From NCBI RefSeq assembly GCF_002838835.1, contig NZ_NHPP01000008.1:1-64000 (forward strand): a DNA stretch of 64,000 nt, in the 5' to 3' direction. The notes beneath the pieces are model-generated. The model did no database searches. It was not told where the DNA came from and was given only the letters and a program-made list of their open reading frames with translations. This DNA comes from Siphonobacter sp. SORGH_AS_0500. GTDB taxonomy: Bacteria > Bacteroidota > Bacteroidia > Cytophagales > Spirosomataceae. Every line of letters starts with the position of its first letter. The stretch's first letter is position 1. A program made the translations under genes and the position numbers. Below are positions 54,838-63,626 of the stretch, one piece after another.

Positions 54838-57800
54838 ATGCAAAATCGTGGTGTTATAGTGGCTTTAACCGGCGTATTTGCCGCGTTATGCCTCTACTAC
54901 CTCTCTTTCACGTTCGTGTCGCAGGATTACAAGAAAAAAGCGATCGAATACGCTACTGACCTCAAAACGGGTGAAGTAGACAAAGCTAAAAAACAACGCT
55001 ACATCGACTCTTTGTGGAAAGAAGATGTATGGTTGGGAAGTACGCTTCAACAAGTTACCGAGCGTGAACTGAATCTGGGTCTTGACCTCCAGGGCGGTAT
55101 GCACGTGATGCTGGAAGTTTCTCCGGCGGACATCATCAAGTCCCTTTCAGGTAATAGCCGTGATCCTAAATTTCTGGAAGCTTTGGCCGCTACTCAGAAA
55201 GAACAGGGTAATTCACAGTCTAACTTCGTGGATGCCTTTGCCAGTAACTTCAAACGTCTGAACCCAGACAAAAAACTGGCTGACATTTTTGCAAACGCCA
55301 CGAACCGTGCGACAATCAACTTCCAGACTTCTGATGCAGACGTAGTGAAGATGATCAAAACGGAAATGGACGGTGCTGTGGATCGTGCCTTCCGCGTTAT
55401 TCAGCAACGTGTGGATAAATTCGGGGTATCTAACCCTAACATCCAGCGTATTCCTAACTCAGGTCGTATTCAGGTTGAATTAGCTGGGGTAGACGATCCT
55501 GCTCGGGTGCGTAAACTGTTAACGGGTTCTGCGAAACTGGAATTCTGCGAAGTATACGAATTACAGGAATATGCTCCTGCTTTAGACGGACTGGGTAACA
55601 TCTTACTGGAAGAAGAGCGTGAGCAAAGTGCGGCCCTGAAAAGCCCCGCTACGCAAAAGTCTTCTGCCGACACGGCTGCGAAAGCAAATGGGGGCTTAGC
55701 TTCTGCTTTAACAAAAAAAGATTCAGGTACTGCTAAAACCGATACTGCGAAGTCAGCTAATGCGGGTACGGCTTTAACGAAACTGTTCATTCCTATGCAG
55801 GATGGACTGGGTGTAGCGGTAAAAGATACGCCTCGCGTGAATGCTCTTTTAGCTCGTAACGACGTTCGTGCCTTATTCCCCTCGGATCTGAACTTTGCGT
55901 ATGAGTCTAAGCCTCGTAACATCAACAATAAGGACATTATGGCTTTGGTGGCGGTAAAACGCGGCCCGAACGGTGAAGTTCCTTTAGATGGCTCAGTAAT
56001 CACCAACGCAACGCAGGATTACGATCAGAGTGGTCGCGTGGACGTTTCCATGCAAATGAACGCCGAAGGTGCTCGTAAATGGAAAAACCTGACGGGTGCT
56101 AACGTAGGTCGTCGTATTGCTATTTTGCTGGATGGTTATGTACAATCAGCTCCCGTAGTAAACGGCGAGATTCCTAACGGTAACTCTAGCATCTCGGGTA
56201 ACTTCACGCTGGAAGAAGGTAAAGATTTAGCAACGGTACTGAAAGCGGGTAAACTGCCTGCTCCAACCACTATTGTAGAAGAGGCCGTTATTGGTTCTAC
56301 TCTGGGCTCTGAAGCTGTTAACGCGGGGATTATTTCATCGGTAATTGGTCTGGTAGTAGTGCTGTTGTTCATGATCGCTTACTATAACCGATCAGGATTT
56401 ATTGCCGATATCGCTCTGTTAATCAACTTATTCTTCCTGCTGGGTATCATGGCCTCTTTAGGCTCGGTATTGACCCTGCCTGGTATTGCCGGTATCGTGT
56501 TATCGATTGCGATGGCGGTGGATGCGAACGTACTGGTGTTCGAGCGGATTAAGGAAGAATTGGCTCTCGGAAAGCCCATGAAACTTGCCGTAGCGGATGG
56601 TTTCAAAAACGCTACGTCCTCAATCATTGACTCCAATGCTACGACGATGTTATCTGGTCTGATTCTGTTATTCTTCGGAACGGGTCTGATCTTAGGCTTC
56701 GCCGTAACGCTGGTAATTGGTATCATTACTTCGCTGTTCGCTGTATTCCTCGTGAGCCGCGTATTGATGGATACCTGGGTAGATAAAGGCTGGAAAATCA
56801 ACTTCGTTTCTAATCTGACGAAAAACTGGTTCAAAGATTCATCTTTCGACTTCGTATCGAAACGTCGTCTGTACTACACCATTTCTTCGGTAATCATCGC
56901 GGCGGGTATTATTTCTGTAGTAATCAAAGGATTTGGTTTAGGCGTAGACTTTAAAGGGGGTCGTACGTACGTGGTACGTTTCGACAAGAGTGTAAGCACG
57001 GATGAAGTTCGTGATGCCCTGACTGCTCCTCTGGATGGTGCTCCTGAAGTAAAAACGTACGGTGGTAGCGGTATCGGTGGTAATCAGGTATTAGTTACAA
57101 CGGATTACCTCGTAGATCAGACGACTGTTGAGTCTGATCGTGAAGCTCAGAACAAACTGCTTCAGGGTGTTAGCAAAATTGGTAAAGCAGAAGTATTGAG
57201 TTCATCCAAAGTTGGCCCTACGATTGCCAACGACATGATTTTCTCATCGCTGTACTCCATCCTGGCGGGTATTGCTGTTGTATTTGCGTACATCCTCCTT
57301 CGCTTCAAGAAGCTGGCCTTCGGTTATGGAGCAATGGTGGCCGTATCGCACGACGTTCTGATTATCCTGGCGATCTTCTCGATCTTCAATGGCTTCCTGC
57401 CTTTCTCACTGGACGTAGATCAGTCGTTCGTAGGAGCCTTGCTGACGATTATGGGTTACTCCATGAACGATACGGTCGTTGTATTTGACCGGGTTCGTGA
57501 ATACCTGCGGGAAGGCAGTGCGAAAAACGAGTCGATCCCAACGATTATTAACAACGCCCTGAACTCTACGCTGAGCCGTACGGCCGTAACGGGTCTTTCG
57601 ACGATGCTGGTACTGATCGTACTATTCTTCTTCGGTGGTGAAACCATTCGTGGTTTCTCGTTCGCGATGTTGATTGGGGTTATCGTAGGTACGTATTCTT
57701 CGCTCTTCGTAGCAACGCCAATCGTGGTTGACTTTCTGAAAAAAGATCAGGAGAAAAACGCTCTGGCCGCTAATGAAGTGAAAGTGGTAAAACCTGTGGA

Positions 57801-57915
57801 TAAATTTGCAGTTCCTTCTCCCGAAGATTTCCTGATCGAAGGTGAAGAGCAGCAGGTTCCTGAGGAAAAAGCGAAGAAAGAGAAAAAGGATCGCATCATT
57901 AAGCCGAAACTTTAA
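54838..57915 (+). CDS. secDF: Protein translocase subunit SecDF (fused)
   Basis: The 1025-residue SecD-SecF fusion uses proton motive force to finish protein export through SecYEG. SecD marks are LNLGLDLQGGMHVMLEV and VDKFGVSNPNIQRI in the periplasmic part, then GRRIAILLDGYVQSAPVVNGEI and the first membrane block with IAMAVDANVLVFERIKEEL. The SecF half starts near residue 690 (GVDFKGGRTYVVRFD) and carries GYSMNDTVVVFDRVREYLREG. A low-complexity Ala/Lys/Ser/Thr linker lies near residues 265-315. Fused SecDF is usual in Bacteroidota. Confidence 0.96.
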   Translation: MQNRGVIVALTGVFAALCLYYLSFTFVSQDYKKKAIEYATDLKTGEVDKAKKQRYIDSLWKEDVWLGSTLQQVTERELNLGLDLQGGMHVMLEVSPADIIKSLSGNSRDPKFLEALAATQKEQGNSQSNFVDAFASNFKRLNPDKKLADIFANATNRATINFQTSDADVVKMIKTEMDGAVDRAFRVIQQRVDKFGVSNPNIQRIPNSGRIQVELAGVDDPARVRKLLTGSAKLEFCEVYELQEYAPALDGLGNILLEEEREQSAALKSPATQKSSADTAAKANGGLASALTKKDSGTAKTDTAKSANAGTALTKLFIPMQDGLGVAVKDTPRVNALLARNDVRALFPSDLNFAYESKPRNINNKDIMALVAVKRGPNGEVPLDGSVITNATQDYDQSGRVDVSMQMNAEGARKWKNLTGANVGRRIAILLDGYVQSAPVVNGEIPNGNSSISGNFTLEEGKDLATVLKAGKLPAPTTIVEEAVIGSTLGSEAVNAGIISSVIGLVVVLLFMIAYYNRSGFIADIALLINLFFLLGIMASLGSVLTLPGIAGIVLSIAMAVDANVLVFERIKEELALGKPMKLAVADGFKNATSSIIDSNATTMLSGLILLFFGTGLILGFAVTLVIGIITSLFAVFLVSRVLMDTWVDKGWKINFVSNLTKNWFKDSSFDFVSKRRLYYTISSVIIAAGIISVVIKGFGLGVDFKGGRTYVVRFDKSVSTDEVRDALTAPLDGAPEVKTYGGSGIGGNQVLVTTDYLVDQTTVESDREAQNKLLQGVSKIGKAEVLSSSKVGPTIANDMIFSSLYSILAGIAVVFAYILLRFKKLAFGYGAMVAVSHDVLIILAIFSIFNGFLPFSLDVDQSFVGALLTIMGYSMNDTVVVFDRVREYLREGSAKNESIPTIINNALNSTLSRTAVTGLSTMLVLIVLFFFGGETIRGFSFAMLIGVIVGTYSSLFVATPIVVDFLKKDQEKNALAANEVKVVKPVDKFAVPSPEDFLIEGEEQQVPEEKAKKEKKDRIIKPKL

Positions 57916-57917
57916 GA

Positions 57918-57970
57918 GTTTTGAGTTTAGGGTTTTGAGTTTATTTAACTCAGAACCCTAAACTCAAAAC
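57918..57970. repeat. Intergenic inverted repeat, copy B
   Basis: A 24-base arm starting GTTTTGAGTTTAGGG (57918-57941) is matched by a complementary arm at 57947-57970 with a single mismatch and a 5-base spacer. It begins 3 bases after the secDF stop. The left arm is nearly identical to copy C. Confidence 0.75.
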
Positions 57971-57988
57971 GCCAAACCCAACTATACA

Positions 57989-58021
57989 AAACAGGCCTGC
58001 CGAAGTTCGGTAGGCCTGTTT
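57989..58021. terminator. Terminator after secDF
   Basis: The stem AAACAGGCCTGCCGA (57989-58003) pairs with TCGGTAGGCCTGTTT (58007-58021), with one wobble pair and a 3-base loop. It follows repeat copy B, so the repeat is not the only terminator here. Confidence 0.8.
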
Positions 58022-58299
58022 GCTTTCTGAACGAATCGTAATACATGTATTAAAACTCTACGGGTAATACGTACCGGAAATGAAAGAAATAGCGGCTCTG
58101 GCAAAGGAGAACCAGAGGAGAAACGAATGCTAACTGCGTCCAGCACTACTTCAGGTTGCGGCCTGAAATCAATAGGAAATGGATAGATAATCTTGCATAA
58201 CTGCTGATTGCGGCAAGAGAACAGTTATACGAAAACAGGAGTAATTAATGCTGCGAAACAGATTTCTAAAGTAAAAAAGCTACCCCAAACGAAGCTTGA
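58022..58299. other. Gene-free region before folA
   Basis: I see no credible coding sequence in these 278 bases. Several short complementary words occur (for example CTCTGG with CCAGAG at 58095-58116, and AACTG with CAGTT near 58200-58225), so a structured RNA is possible but not shown. Confidence 0.35.
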
Positions 58300-58791
58300 C
58301 TACTTACGAACGAAGGTAACAAAAGAATAAGCTACGGAATGCTTTTCGTCAGCGGGATGATCCTCTCGCTTAATTAACTCAAAATCAGCCGGATCGAATG
58401 CCGGGAAATAAGCATCGCCTTTGAATGCTCCGTGAATGAAGGTTAACTCCAGTTGATCGGCCTTGGGTAAGGTTTCGGTATAAATTTGAGCTCCCCCCAA
58501 AACGATGACCTCTGCTTCATCACGGTATCGTTCTAATGCTTCTTCAATACTGCTTACTACTTCGAAACCCGGATCTACCTCGTAATTTGGTTGACTGGTA
58601 ACCACAATATTGCCTACTTCCGACCAGAGACGATCAGGGGTATCATAGCTCTTTCGTCCCATGATGGTTTTCTTTCCGCGGATCAGTTGCTCAACGTGGG
58701 CGTGATCGTTTGGTAAAGAAGGCCAGGGAAGTATCCCATGATTGCCAATTAGGCGATTGGAATCCATCGCAGCTACGAGTGTAATTTTCAT
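58300..58791 (-). CDS. folA: Dihydrofolate reductase
   Basis: The enzyme reduces dihydrofolate to tetrahydrofolate with NADPH. The 163-residue protein starts MKITLVAAMDSNRLIGNHGILPWPSLPND, with the NRLIG and LPW core. It continues with KKTIMGRKSYDT and EVIVLGGAQIYTETLPKADQLELT. The helix after LPW (NDHAHVEQLIRG) differs from the common ADMKHFK pattern but keeps the acidic residue position. No thymidylate synthase gene is adjacent. Confidence 0.94.
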   Translation of the reverse strand: MKITLVAAMDSNRLIGNHGILPWPSLPNDHAHVEQLIRGKKTIMGRKSYDTPDRLWSEVGNIVVTSQPNYEVDPGFEVVSSIEEALERYRDEAEVIVLGGAQIYTETLPKADQLELTFIHGAFKGDAYFPAFDPADFELIKREDHPADEKHSVAYSFVTFVRK

Positions 58792-58915
58792 GCCAAGTAT
58801 ATCGAGGTAAAAGATAGGCTTCTACTTCAAAAATAGTAAGCTCTTGGTTAAGTATCCAAACTAAAACTGCCAGCAAAGAGCCGGCAGTTCAGTACATTGG
58901 GGTATGATTTTGAAA

Positions 58916-59626
58916 TCAGGCCGCCATGCTGAAATGGTCAGCAGTTTCGTCGGGGCTGATTTTCAGAACGTTGGCAAGCGTTAAGGTAATGAGCGTTTTG
59001 GAGGCCATCCAAAGTGGAATTCGGGCAATTTGCGAGAAAAGATCAACGGTAATATCAGCATGTTCGCCCAGATATTTCATTAATACTTCTTCTTTCCGAC
59101 CGTATTTGAACTTGATGTCCTGCACACGGTCTTCCCATTTTAGAATTTGCCGAACTTCCTTACTAGCCTGAATCGAACGGTCATTGACCCGGACGTAGGT
59201 TTTCTTTTCCTGTTTGGCAGCATCCAAACTTACATAATGCGGACGTTGCTGACTGCGGGGAATACGAAAGACCAGCACTTCGCGGTCATTTTCGACGTAA
59301 ACTCGTTCGAGGGTATATTCAATCTCAGGGAAGCAATACTTTTCAATGGCCCGACAGAGGATAAACTCATCGTCGTCGGCGAATTTCAAACCGGGAACGG
59401 ATTTGTCGTCGCCTACTCCGACTAATAGGAGCCCCCCCTGTGTATTCGCGAAAGCGACAATCTCGCGGATAATTTTTTCGGGATGGTTTGCTTTGAGCTT
59501 GAATTCCAGCCGTTCGCTTTCACCTTTCTTCACCAATTCTTTCAGGGCTCGAAGATCCATCGTGCCACGTACACTGCGGGTTGCGGTTTTCTCCGCCATT
59601 CCCGACCAGCCATCCTTCATGACCAT
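58916..59626 (-). CDS. AlbA_2 (Schlafen-type) DNA/RNA-binding ATPase-like domain protein
   Basis: The protein of up to 236 residues begins, after a variable start, with MDLRALKELVKKGESERLEFKLKANHPEKIIREIVAFANTQGGLLLVGVGDD, the AlbA_2 (AAA_4, Schlafen-like) signature. KTYVRVNDRSIQA follows. The last 80 residues look like a winged-helix region. Such proteins are often regulators; the target is unknown. The start is uncertain: ATGs at 59626, 59620 and 59599 all precede the domain. Confidence 0.8.
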   Translation of the reverse strand: MVMKDGWSGMAEKTATRSVRGTMDLRALKELVKKGESERLEFKLKANHPEKIIREIVAFANTQGGLLLVGVGDDKSVPGLKFADDDEFILCRAIEKYCFPEIEYTLERVYVENDREVLVFRIPRSQQRPHYVSLDAAKQEKKTYVRVNDRSIQASKEVRQILKWEDRVQDIKFKYGRKEEVLMKYLGEHADITVDLFSQIARIPLWMASKTLITLTLANVLKISPDETADHFSMAA

Positions 59627-59784
59627 CGTAGTTAGAGGGTTTCTCAAATTTACTTAATCGATTCAAAGAAAAAAGCCTTCTCTTTGAAATATTTTTTACT
59701 TCTGAAAAAGGATTTTCTTCCCGAAAAATTCCAAACATTTCGACCTGATTTGTCGTTTCATTTCAGGTATCATTCGATCACATT

Positions 59785-60240
59785 ATGGAGCTGTTCTGGA
59801 ATATTTTAATTGCTATCGGAACGTTTTTTCTCATGGAAGCTGTAGCCTGGTCTACGCATAAATACATTATGCATGGCTGGCTGTGGTCCTGGCATGAAGA
59901 CCACCATAATCATCATCCCGGCTTTTTTGAAAAAAACGATTATTTCGCCGTGGTGTTTGCTACCGTAGCGATTTCTTTGATCATTGCCGGGTTACAAGTC
60001 CCCGGTTTGGGTTTTCTTTTATGGATGGGGGTTGGAGTAACGGGCTACGGCATCTTCTACTTTATCTTTCATGACGTAATCGTACATCGTCGCATCAAGA
60101 TCAAATTTGTAGCCAGATCCCGCTATATGAAACGTATGATGCGGGCTCATTATATTCATCATAAAGTTCATACCAAGCGGGGAGCCCAAGCCTTCGGCTT
60201 CCTATATGCCCCTAAGAAGTTTGAAAAGATGAAAATGTAA
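59785..60240 (+). CDS. crtZ: Beta-carotene hydroxylase CrtZ
   Basis: This membrane di-iron hydroxylase turns beta-carotene into zeaxanthin. The 151-residue protein has the fatty-acid-hydroxylase histidine motifs in order: HKYIMH (His25, His30), HEDHHNHH (from His37), HDVIVHRR and HYIHHKVH, with four hydrophobic stretches. Length fits the short CrtZ class. No other carotenoid genes are adjacent, so the rest of the pathway must lie elsewhere. Confidence 0.88.
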   Translation: MELFWNILIAIGTFFLMEAVAWSTHKYIMHGWLWSWHEDHHNHHPGFFEKNDYFAVVFATVAISLIIAGLQVPGLGFLLWMGVGVTGYGIFYFIFHDVIVHRRIKIKFVARSRYMKRMMRAHYIHHKVHTKRGAQAFGFLYAPKKFEKMKM

Positions 60241-60250
60241 GGGTTGGGAT

Positions 60251-60376
60251 GTTTTGAGTTTAGGGTTTTGAGTGAATAACTTTCAAAAGAAAAGACCTTC
60301 CAGTTGTGATTGGAAGGTCTTCTTTGTTATTGAAGTAATCGGAAAAACTCAAAACCCTAAACGCCAAACTCAAGAC
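60251..60376. repeat. Intergenic inverted repeat, copy C
   Basis: The left arm at 60251-60273 (starting GTTTTGAGTTTAGGG) shares 23 identical bases with copy B. The right arm at 60347-60376 has the complementary ACTCAAAACCCTAAAC and, like copy B, the word AAACGCCAAAC. The arms enclose a terminator hairpin between the crtZ and ffh stops. Confidence 0.75.
60292..60321. terminator. Bidirectional terminator between crtZ and ffh
   Basis: A perfect stem AAGACCTTCC/GGAAGGTCTT with a 10-base loop lies nested within repeat copy C. It serves two convergent genes. Confidence 0.8.
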
Positions 60377-61708
60377 TTACTTCTTGAGCATATTCATGTT
60401 AGGCAGTTTCATTTTGCCGTCCTGAACTTTGTTCATGGTTTTCATCATTTTCCGCATCTCTTCGAATTGCTTCATGAGGTTGTTCACCTGCTGAATGCTC
60501 GTTCCTGAACCTGCGGCAATCCGGCGGCGACGTGAACCGTCAATTAAATCCGGGTTTTTACGTTCTTTCAACGTCATTGAGCTAATAATGGCTTCGATGG
60601 GTTTGAAAGAATCATTGCTGATATCCACATCTTTAATCGCTCCACCCAGACCCGGAATCATGCCCATCAAATCCTTGATATTACCCATCTTCTTGATCTG
60701 CTGCAACTGCGAGTAGAAATCTTCGAAGTTGAACTGGTTCTGACGAATCTGCTTGTTAATGCGGTTGGCTTCGTCTTCGTCAAAGGCTTGTTGAGCCCGC
60801 TCTACCAGCGAAAGCACGTCCCCCATGCCAAGGATACGGCTTGCCATACGATCAGGGTAGAAGATGTCCAAATCTTCCATTTTCTCGCCCGTCGACATAT
60901 ATTTGATGGGCTTATTAACCACCTGACGAATCGAAAGGGCCGCACCCCCGCGAGAATCCCCGTCTAACTTAGTTAAGACTACGCCGTCAAAATTCAGACG
61001 ATCGTTGAAGGTCTTGGCCGTATTAACGGCATCCTGACCCGTCATCGAATCCACTACGAAAAGCGTTTCGGTGGGTTCAATGGCTTTCTTCACGTTCTCA
61101 ACCTCCTGCATCATGGCCTCATCAATCGCCAGACGACCGGCGGTATCGATGATGACTACGTTTTTGGAGTTCTTCTTCGCGTATTCAACGGCATTGTGGG
61201 CAATTTCAACGGCGTTTTTATTATCAGGCTCTGCGTAAACTTCTACACCGATTTGCTCTCCCAGGGTTTGAAGCTGGGCAATAGCCGCCGGACGATAAAT
61301 ATCGCAAGCAGCAACGATTACCTGGCGGCCTTGTTTCTTGATGCTATTAGCTAGCTTTCCAGTAAAGGTAGTTTTACCCGAACCTTGCAGACCCGCAATC
61401 AGAACAATGGCAGGAGAACCTTTCAGATTGACACTTTCAGCCTGACCGCCCATCAGAGCCGTCAGCTTATCGTGAACAATCTTTACCAGCATCTGGCCGG
61501 GTTCTACCGCGATCATGATTTTCTGACCGATGGCTTCTTCCCGGATCTGGTCCGTAATATCTTTAGCTACTTTAAAGTTAACGTCGGCGTCTGTCAGGGC
61601 CCGGCGAATTTCTTTAACGGTCGAGGCCACGTTTACATCCGTAATCTTGCCGCTACCTTTCAGCGTACGGATGGCTTTATTGAGCTTGTCCTGTAAATTA
61701 TCAAACAT
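60377..61708 (-). CDS. ffh: Signal recognition particle protein Ffh
   Basis: Ffh is the SRP54 GTPase that targets nascent membrane proteins to FtsY and SecYEG. It has an N domain (residues 1-90), the G domain with P loop GLQGSGKTTFTGKLA near 107, DTAGRLAIDEAMM near 190 and TKLDGDSRGGAALS near 247. The methionine-rich M domain carries the RNA-binding GSRRRRIAAGSG. Length is 443 residues. It was not broken by a frameshift. Confidence 0.97.
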   Translation of the reverse strand: MFDNLQDKLNKAIRTLKGSGKITDVNVASTVKEIRRALTDADVNFKVAKDITDQIREEAIGQKIMIAVEPGQMLVKIVHDKLTALMGGQAESVNLKGSPAIVLIAGLQGSGKTTFTGKLANSIKKQGRQVIVAACDIYRPAAIAQLQTLGEQIGVEVYAEPDNKNAVEIAHNAVEYAKKNSKNVVIIDTAGRLAIDEAMMQEVENVKKAIEPTETLFVVDSMTGQDAVNTAKTFNDRLNFDGVVLTKLDGDSRGGAALSIRQVVNKPIKYMSTGEKMEDLDIFYPDRMASRILGMGDVLSLVERAQQAFDEDEANRINKQIRQNQFNFEDFYSQLQQIKKMGNIKDLMGMIPGLGGAIKDVDISNDSFKPIEAIISSMTLKERKNPDLIDGSRRRRIAAGSGTSIQQVNNLMKQFEEMRKMMKTMNKVQDGKMKLPNMNMLKK

Positions 61709-61884
61709 GGTGAATAAGGAAATGCTGTAAAGTGTGGCCTAATGAGAGCCTTGCATAAGCTTTAGAATCCCTCTACAGATCGTATTTTTTGTATTTTCCT
61801 GCAAAGTTACCATTCCCAATTGAGTAATTGAATAGATAAAATGGTATAAACTGTTTTTTTTTAGCTTCATTTCCCTGTCCTGCT

Positions 61885-61892
61885 TACCTTTG
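61885..61892 (+). promoter_or_regulatory. Candidate -7 element for icd
   Basis: TACCTTTG matches TAnnTTTG, 39 bases before the icd ATG. The upstream part is T-rich with no clear TTG, so the call is tentative. Confidence 0.5.
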
Positions 61893-61931
61893 GGGTTCAA
61901 TTCATTACCTGACTCTTTCCGACGTCTAATC

Positions 61932-63161
61932 ATGCAGAAAATTAAAGTAGCGAACCCAGTCGTTGAACTCGATGGGGACGAAATGACCCGAATCATCTGG
62001 AAGTTTATCAAGGAAAAGCTTATTCTTCCCTATGTTGATGTCGATATTAAATATTACGATTTAGGAATCGAATACCGTGACGAGACGAATGATCAGGTGA
62101 CGGTAGATGCAGCAAACGCTATCAAAAAATACGGCGTTGGTATTAAATGTGCCACGATTACTCCAGATGAAGCTCGGGTGAAAGAATTCAACCTGAAGCA
62201 AATGTGGAAATCCCCTAACGGAACGATCCGTAACATCCTGGATGGTACTGTATTCCGTGAGCCTATCGTTATGCAGAATGTCCCTCGTCTGGTAACGACC
62301 TGGACTTCTCCTATCATCGTAGGCCGTCACGCTTTCGGTGATCAATACCGTGCAACGGATTTCGTAGTTCCCGGAAAAGGGAAGCTGACGATGAAATTCG
62401 AAGGCGAAGACGGAACGGTACAGGAATATGAAGTATTTAACTTCCCCGGTGCTGGTGTTGCCATGGGTATGTATAACTTGGACGAGTCAATTGCTGGTTT
62501 TGCTCGTTCTTGCTTCCAGGTAGGTCTGCAAAAAGGCTGGCCTGTATACCTGTCTACGAAAAACACCATCCTGAAAAAATACGATGGTCGTTTCAAAGAC
62601 GTATTCCAGGCTGTATTCGATGCTGAATTCGCTGAGAAATTCAAAGAAGCAGGCATTACTTACGAACACCGTCTGATCGATGACATGGTTGCCGCAGCTC
62701 TGAAATGGAACGGTAGCTATGTTTGGGCTTGTAAAAACTACGATGGTGACGTTCAGTCTGATACCGTAGCTCAAGGTTTCGGTTCTTTAGGTCTGATGAC
62801 TTCTGTACTTTTAACTCCCGATGGTTCTGTAATGGAAGCAGAGGCTGCTCATGGTACGGTAACTCGTCACTACCGCGAGCACCAAAAAGGTAACCGTACG
62901 TCTACGAACCCCATCGCTTCGATCTACGCTTGGACGCGTGGTCTGGCGTTCCGCGGTAAACTGGATGGTAACGAAGAACTGATTCGTTTCGCAACGGCAC
63001 TGGAAGAAGTTTGCGTTGAAACCGTTGAAGCAGGTAAAATGACTAAAGATTTAGCCATTACCATCCACGGTAACAAAGTAAACCACGGTGAGCACTATCT
63101 CTACACCGAAGAATTCCTGGATGAGCTGGACAAAGGCTTGCAGGTAAAACTGGCGAAGTAA
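61932..63161 (+). CDS. icd: NADP-dependent isocitrate dehydrogenase, eukaryote-like type
   Basis: The enzyme converts isocitrate to 2-oxoglutarate in the TCA cycle. The start [23 protein letters not shown] and the block [20 protein letters not shown] are the hallmarks of the eukaryote-like type II IDH rather than the E. coli type. The C-terminal part has [17 protein letters not shown] and [17 protein letters not shown] chose the ATG at 61932 (409 residues); the 14 extra residues upstream would overlap the promoter. Confidence 0.95.
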   Translation: MQKIKVANPVVELDGDEMTRIIWKFIKEKLILPYVDVDIKYYDLGIEYRDETNDQVTVDAANAIKKYGVGIKCATITPDEARVKEFNLKQMWKSPNGTIRNILDGTVFREPIVMQNVPRLVTTWTSPIIVGRHAFGDQYRATDFVVPGKGKLTMKFEGEDGTVQEYEVFNFPGAGVAMGMYNLDESIAGFARSCFQVGLQKGWPVYLSTKNTILKKYDGRFKDVFQAVFDAEFAEKFKEAGITYEHRLIDDMVAAALKWNGSYVWACKNYDGDVQSDTVAQGFGSLGLMTSVLLTPDGSVMEAEAAHGTVTRHYREHQKGNRTSTNPIASIYAWTRGLAFRGKLDGNEELIRFATALEEVCVETVEAGKMTKDLAITIHGNKVNHGEHYLYTEEFLDELDKGLQVKLAK

Positions 63162-63182
63162 TTAGGGATCGTCTGAGCTAAT

Positions 63183-63218
63183 AAAAAGGCACTTATCCAC
63201 AGGGGTAAGTGCCTTTTT
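63183..63218. terminator. Terminator between icd and the small acidic gene
   Basis: A stem of 13 bp (AAAAAGGCACTTA with its complement at 63206-63218) has a 10-base loop and T or A runs on both sides. It serves icd and, in reverse, the small gene at 63238. Confidence 0.85.
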
Positions 63219-63237
63219 TATGCGAGAAAGCGTAAGA

Positions 63238-63399
63238 TTACATATCGTCTAATTCTTCTTCTTCGAAGTCATCCGTGTCTTCATATTCATAATCCTGCTC
63301 CGCTGTGAATTCGTCCATCTCTTCGGCAGGGTCCATGATATCTCCGCTTTCGTCCATGGGTTCATCAAAAAATTCGAAATCGTCTTCTGGTATATTCAT
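63238..63399 (-). CDS. Small highly acidic protein (53 residues), unknown
   Basis: The open frame starts MNIPEDDFEFFDEPMDESGD and ends EEEELDDM. About half of its residues are Asp or Glu, with Phe, Tyr and Met between them and almost no basic residues. It is convergent with icd and shares its terminator. Such proteins could mimic nucleic acid or bind a basic partner, but this is speculation. Low complexity makes a chance open frame possible. Confidence 0.5.
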   Translation of the reverse strand: MNIPEDDFEFFDEPMDESGDIMDPAEEMDEFTAEQDYEYEDTDDFEEEELDDM

Positions 63400-63626
63400 A
63401 AGTTTTAGGTGTTAGATTATACTCAAATGTAAACGTAATGAAATCAATCATAAAAGACTCAAAAGGCCTTTTATTGTTTTATGAAATTTAAGAAAGGAAC
63501 AGTCTGGCTGAAAAAGTCTGTAAAAATAGTTGATGAATTAATGATTGTATTTGCATAATATTAAGGCAAGTCTATCCCCACGCCTAATTTTTGCTTTACT
63601 TTGGCAGCAAATCCTAACACGGTCTT

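Noticed and set aside
55470-56006. A 178-residue open frame antisense to secDF
   Set aside because: It lies wholly within the strongly supported secDF gene, and its composition follows from the codon use of that gene.
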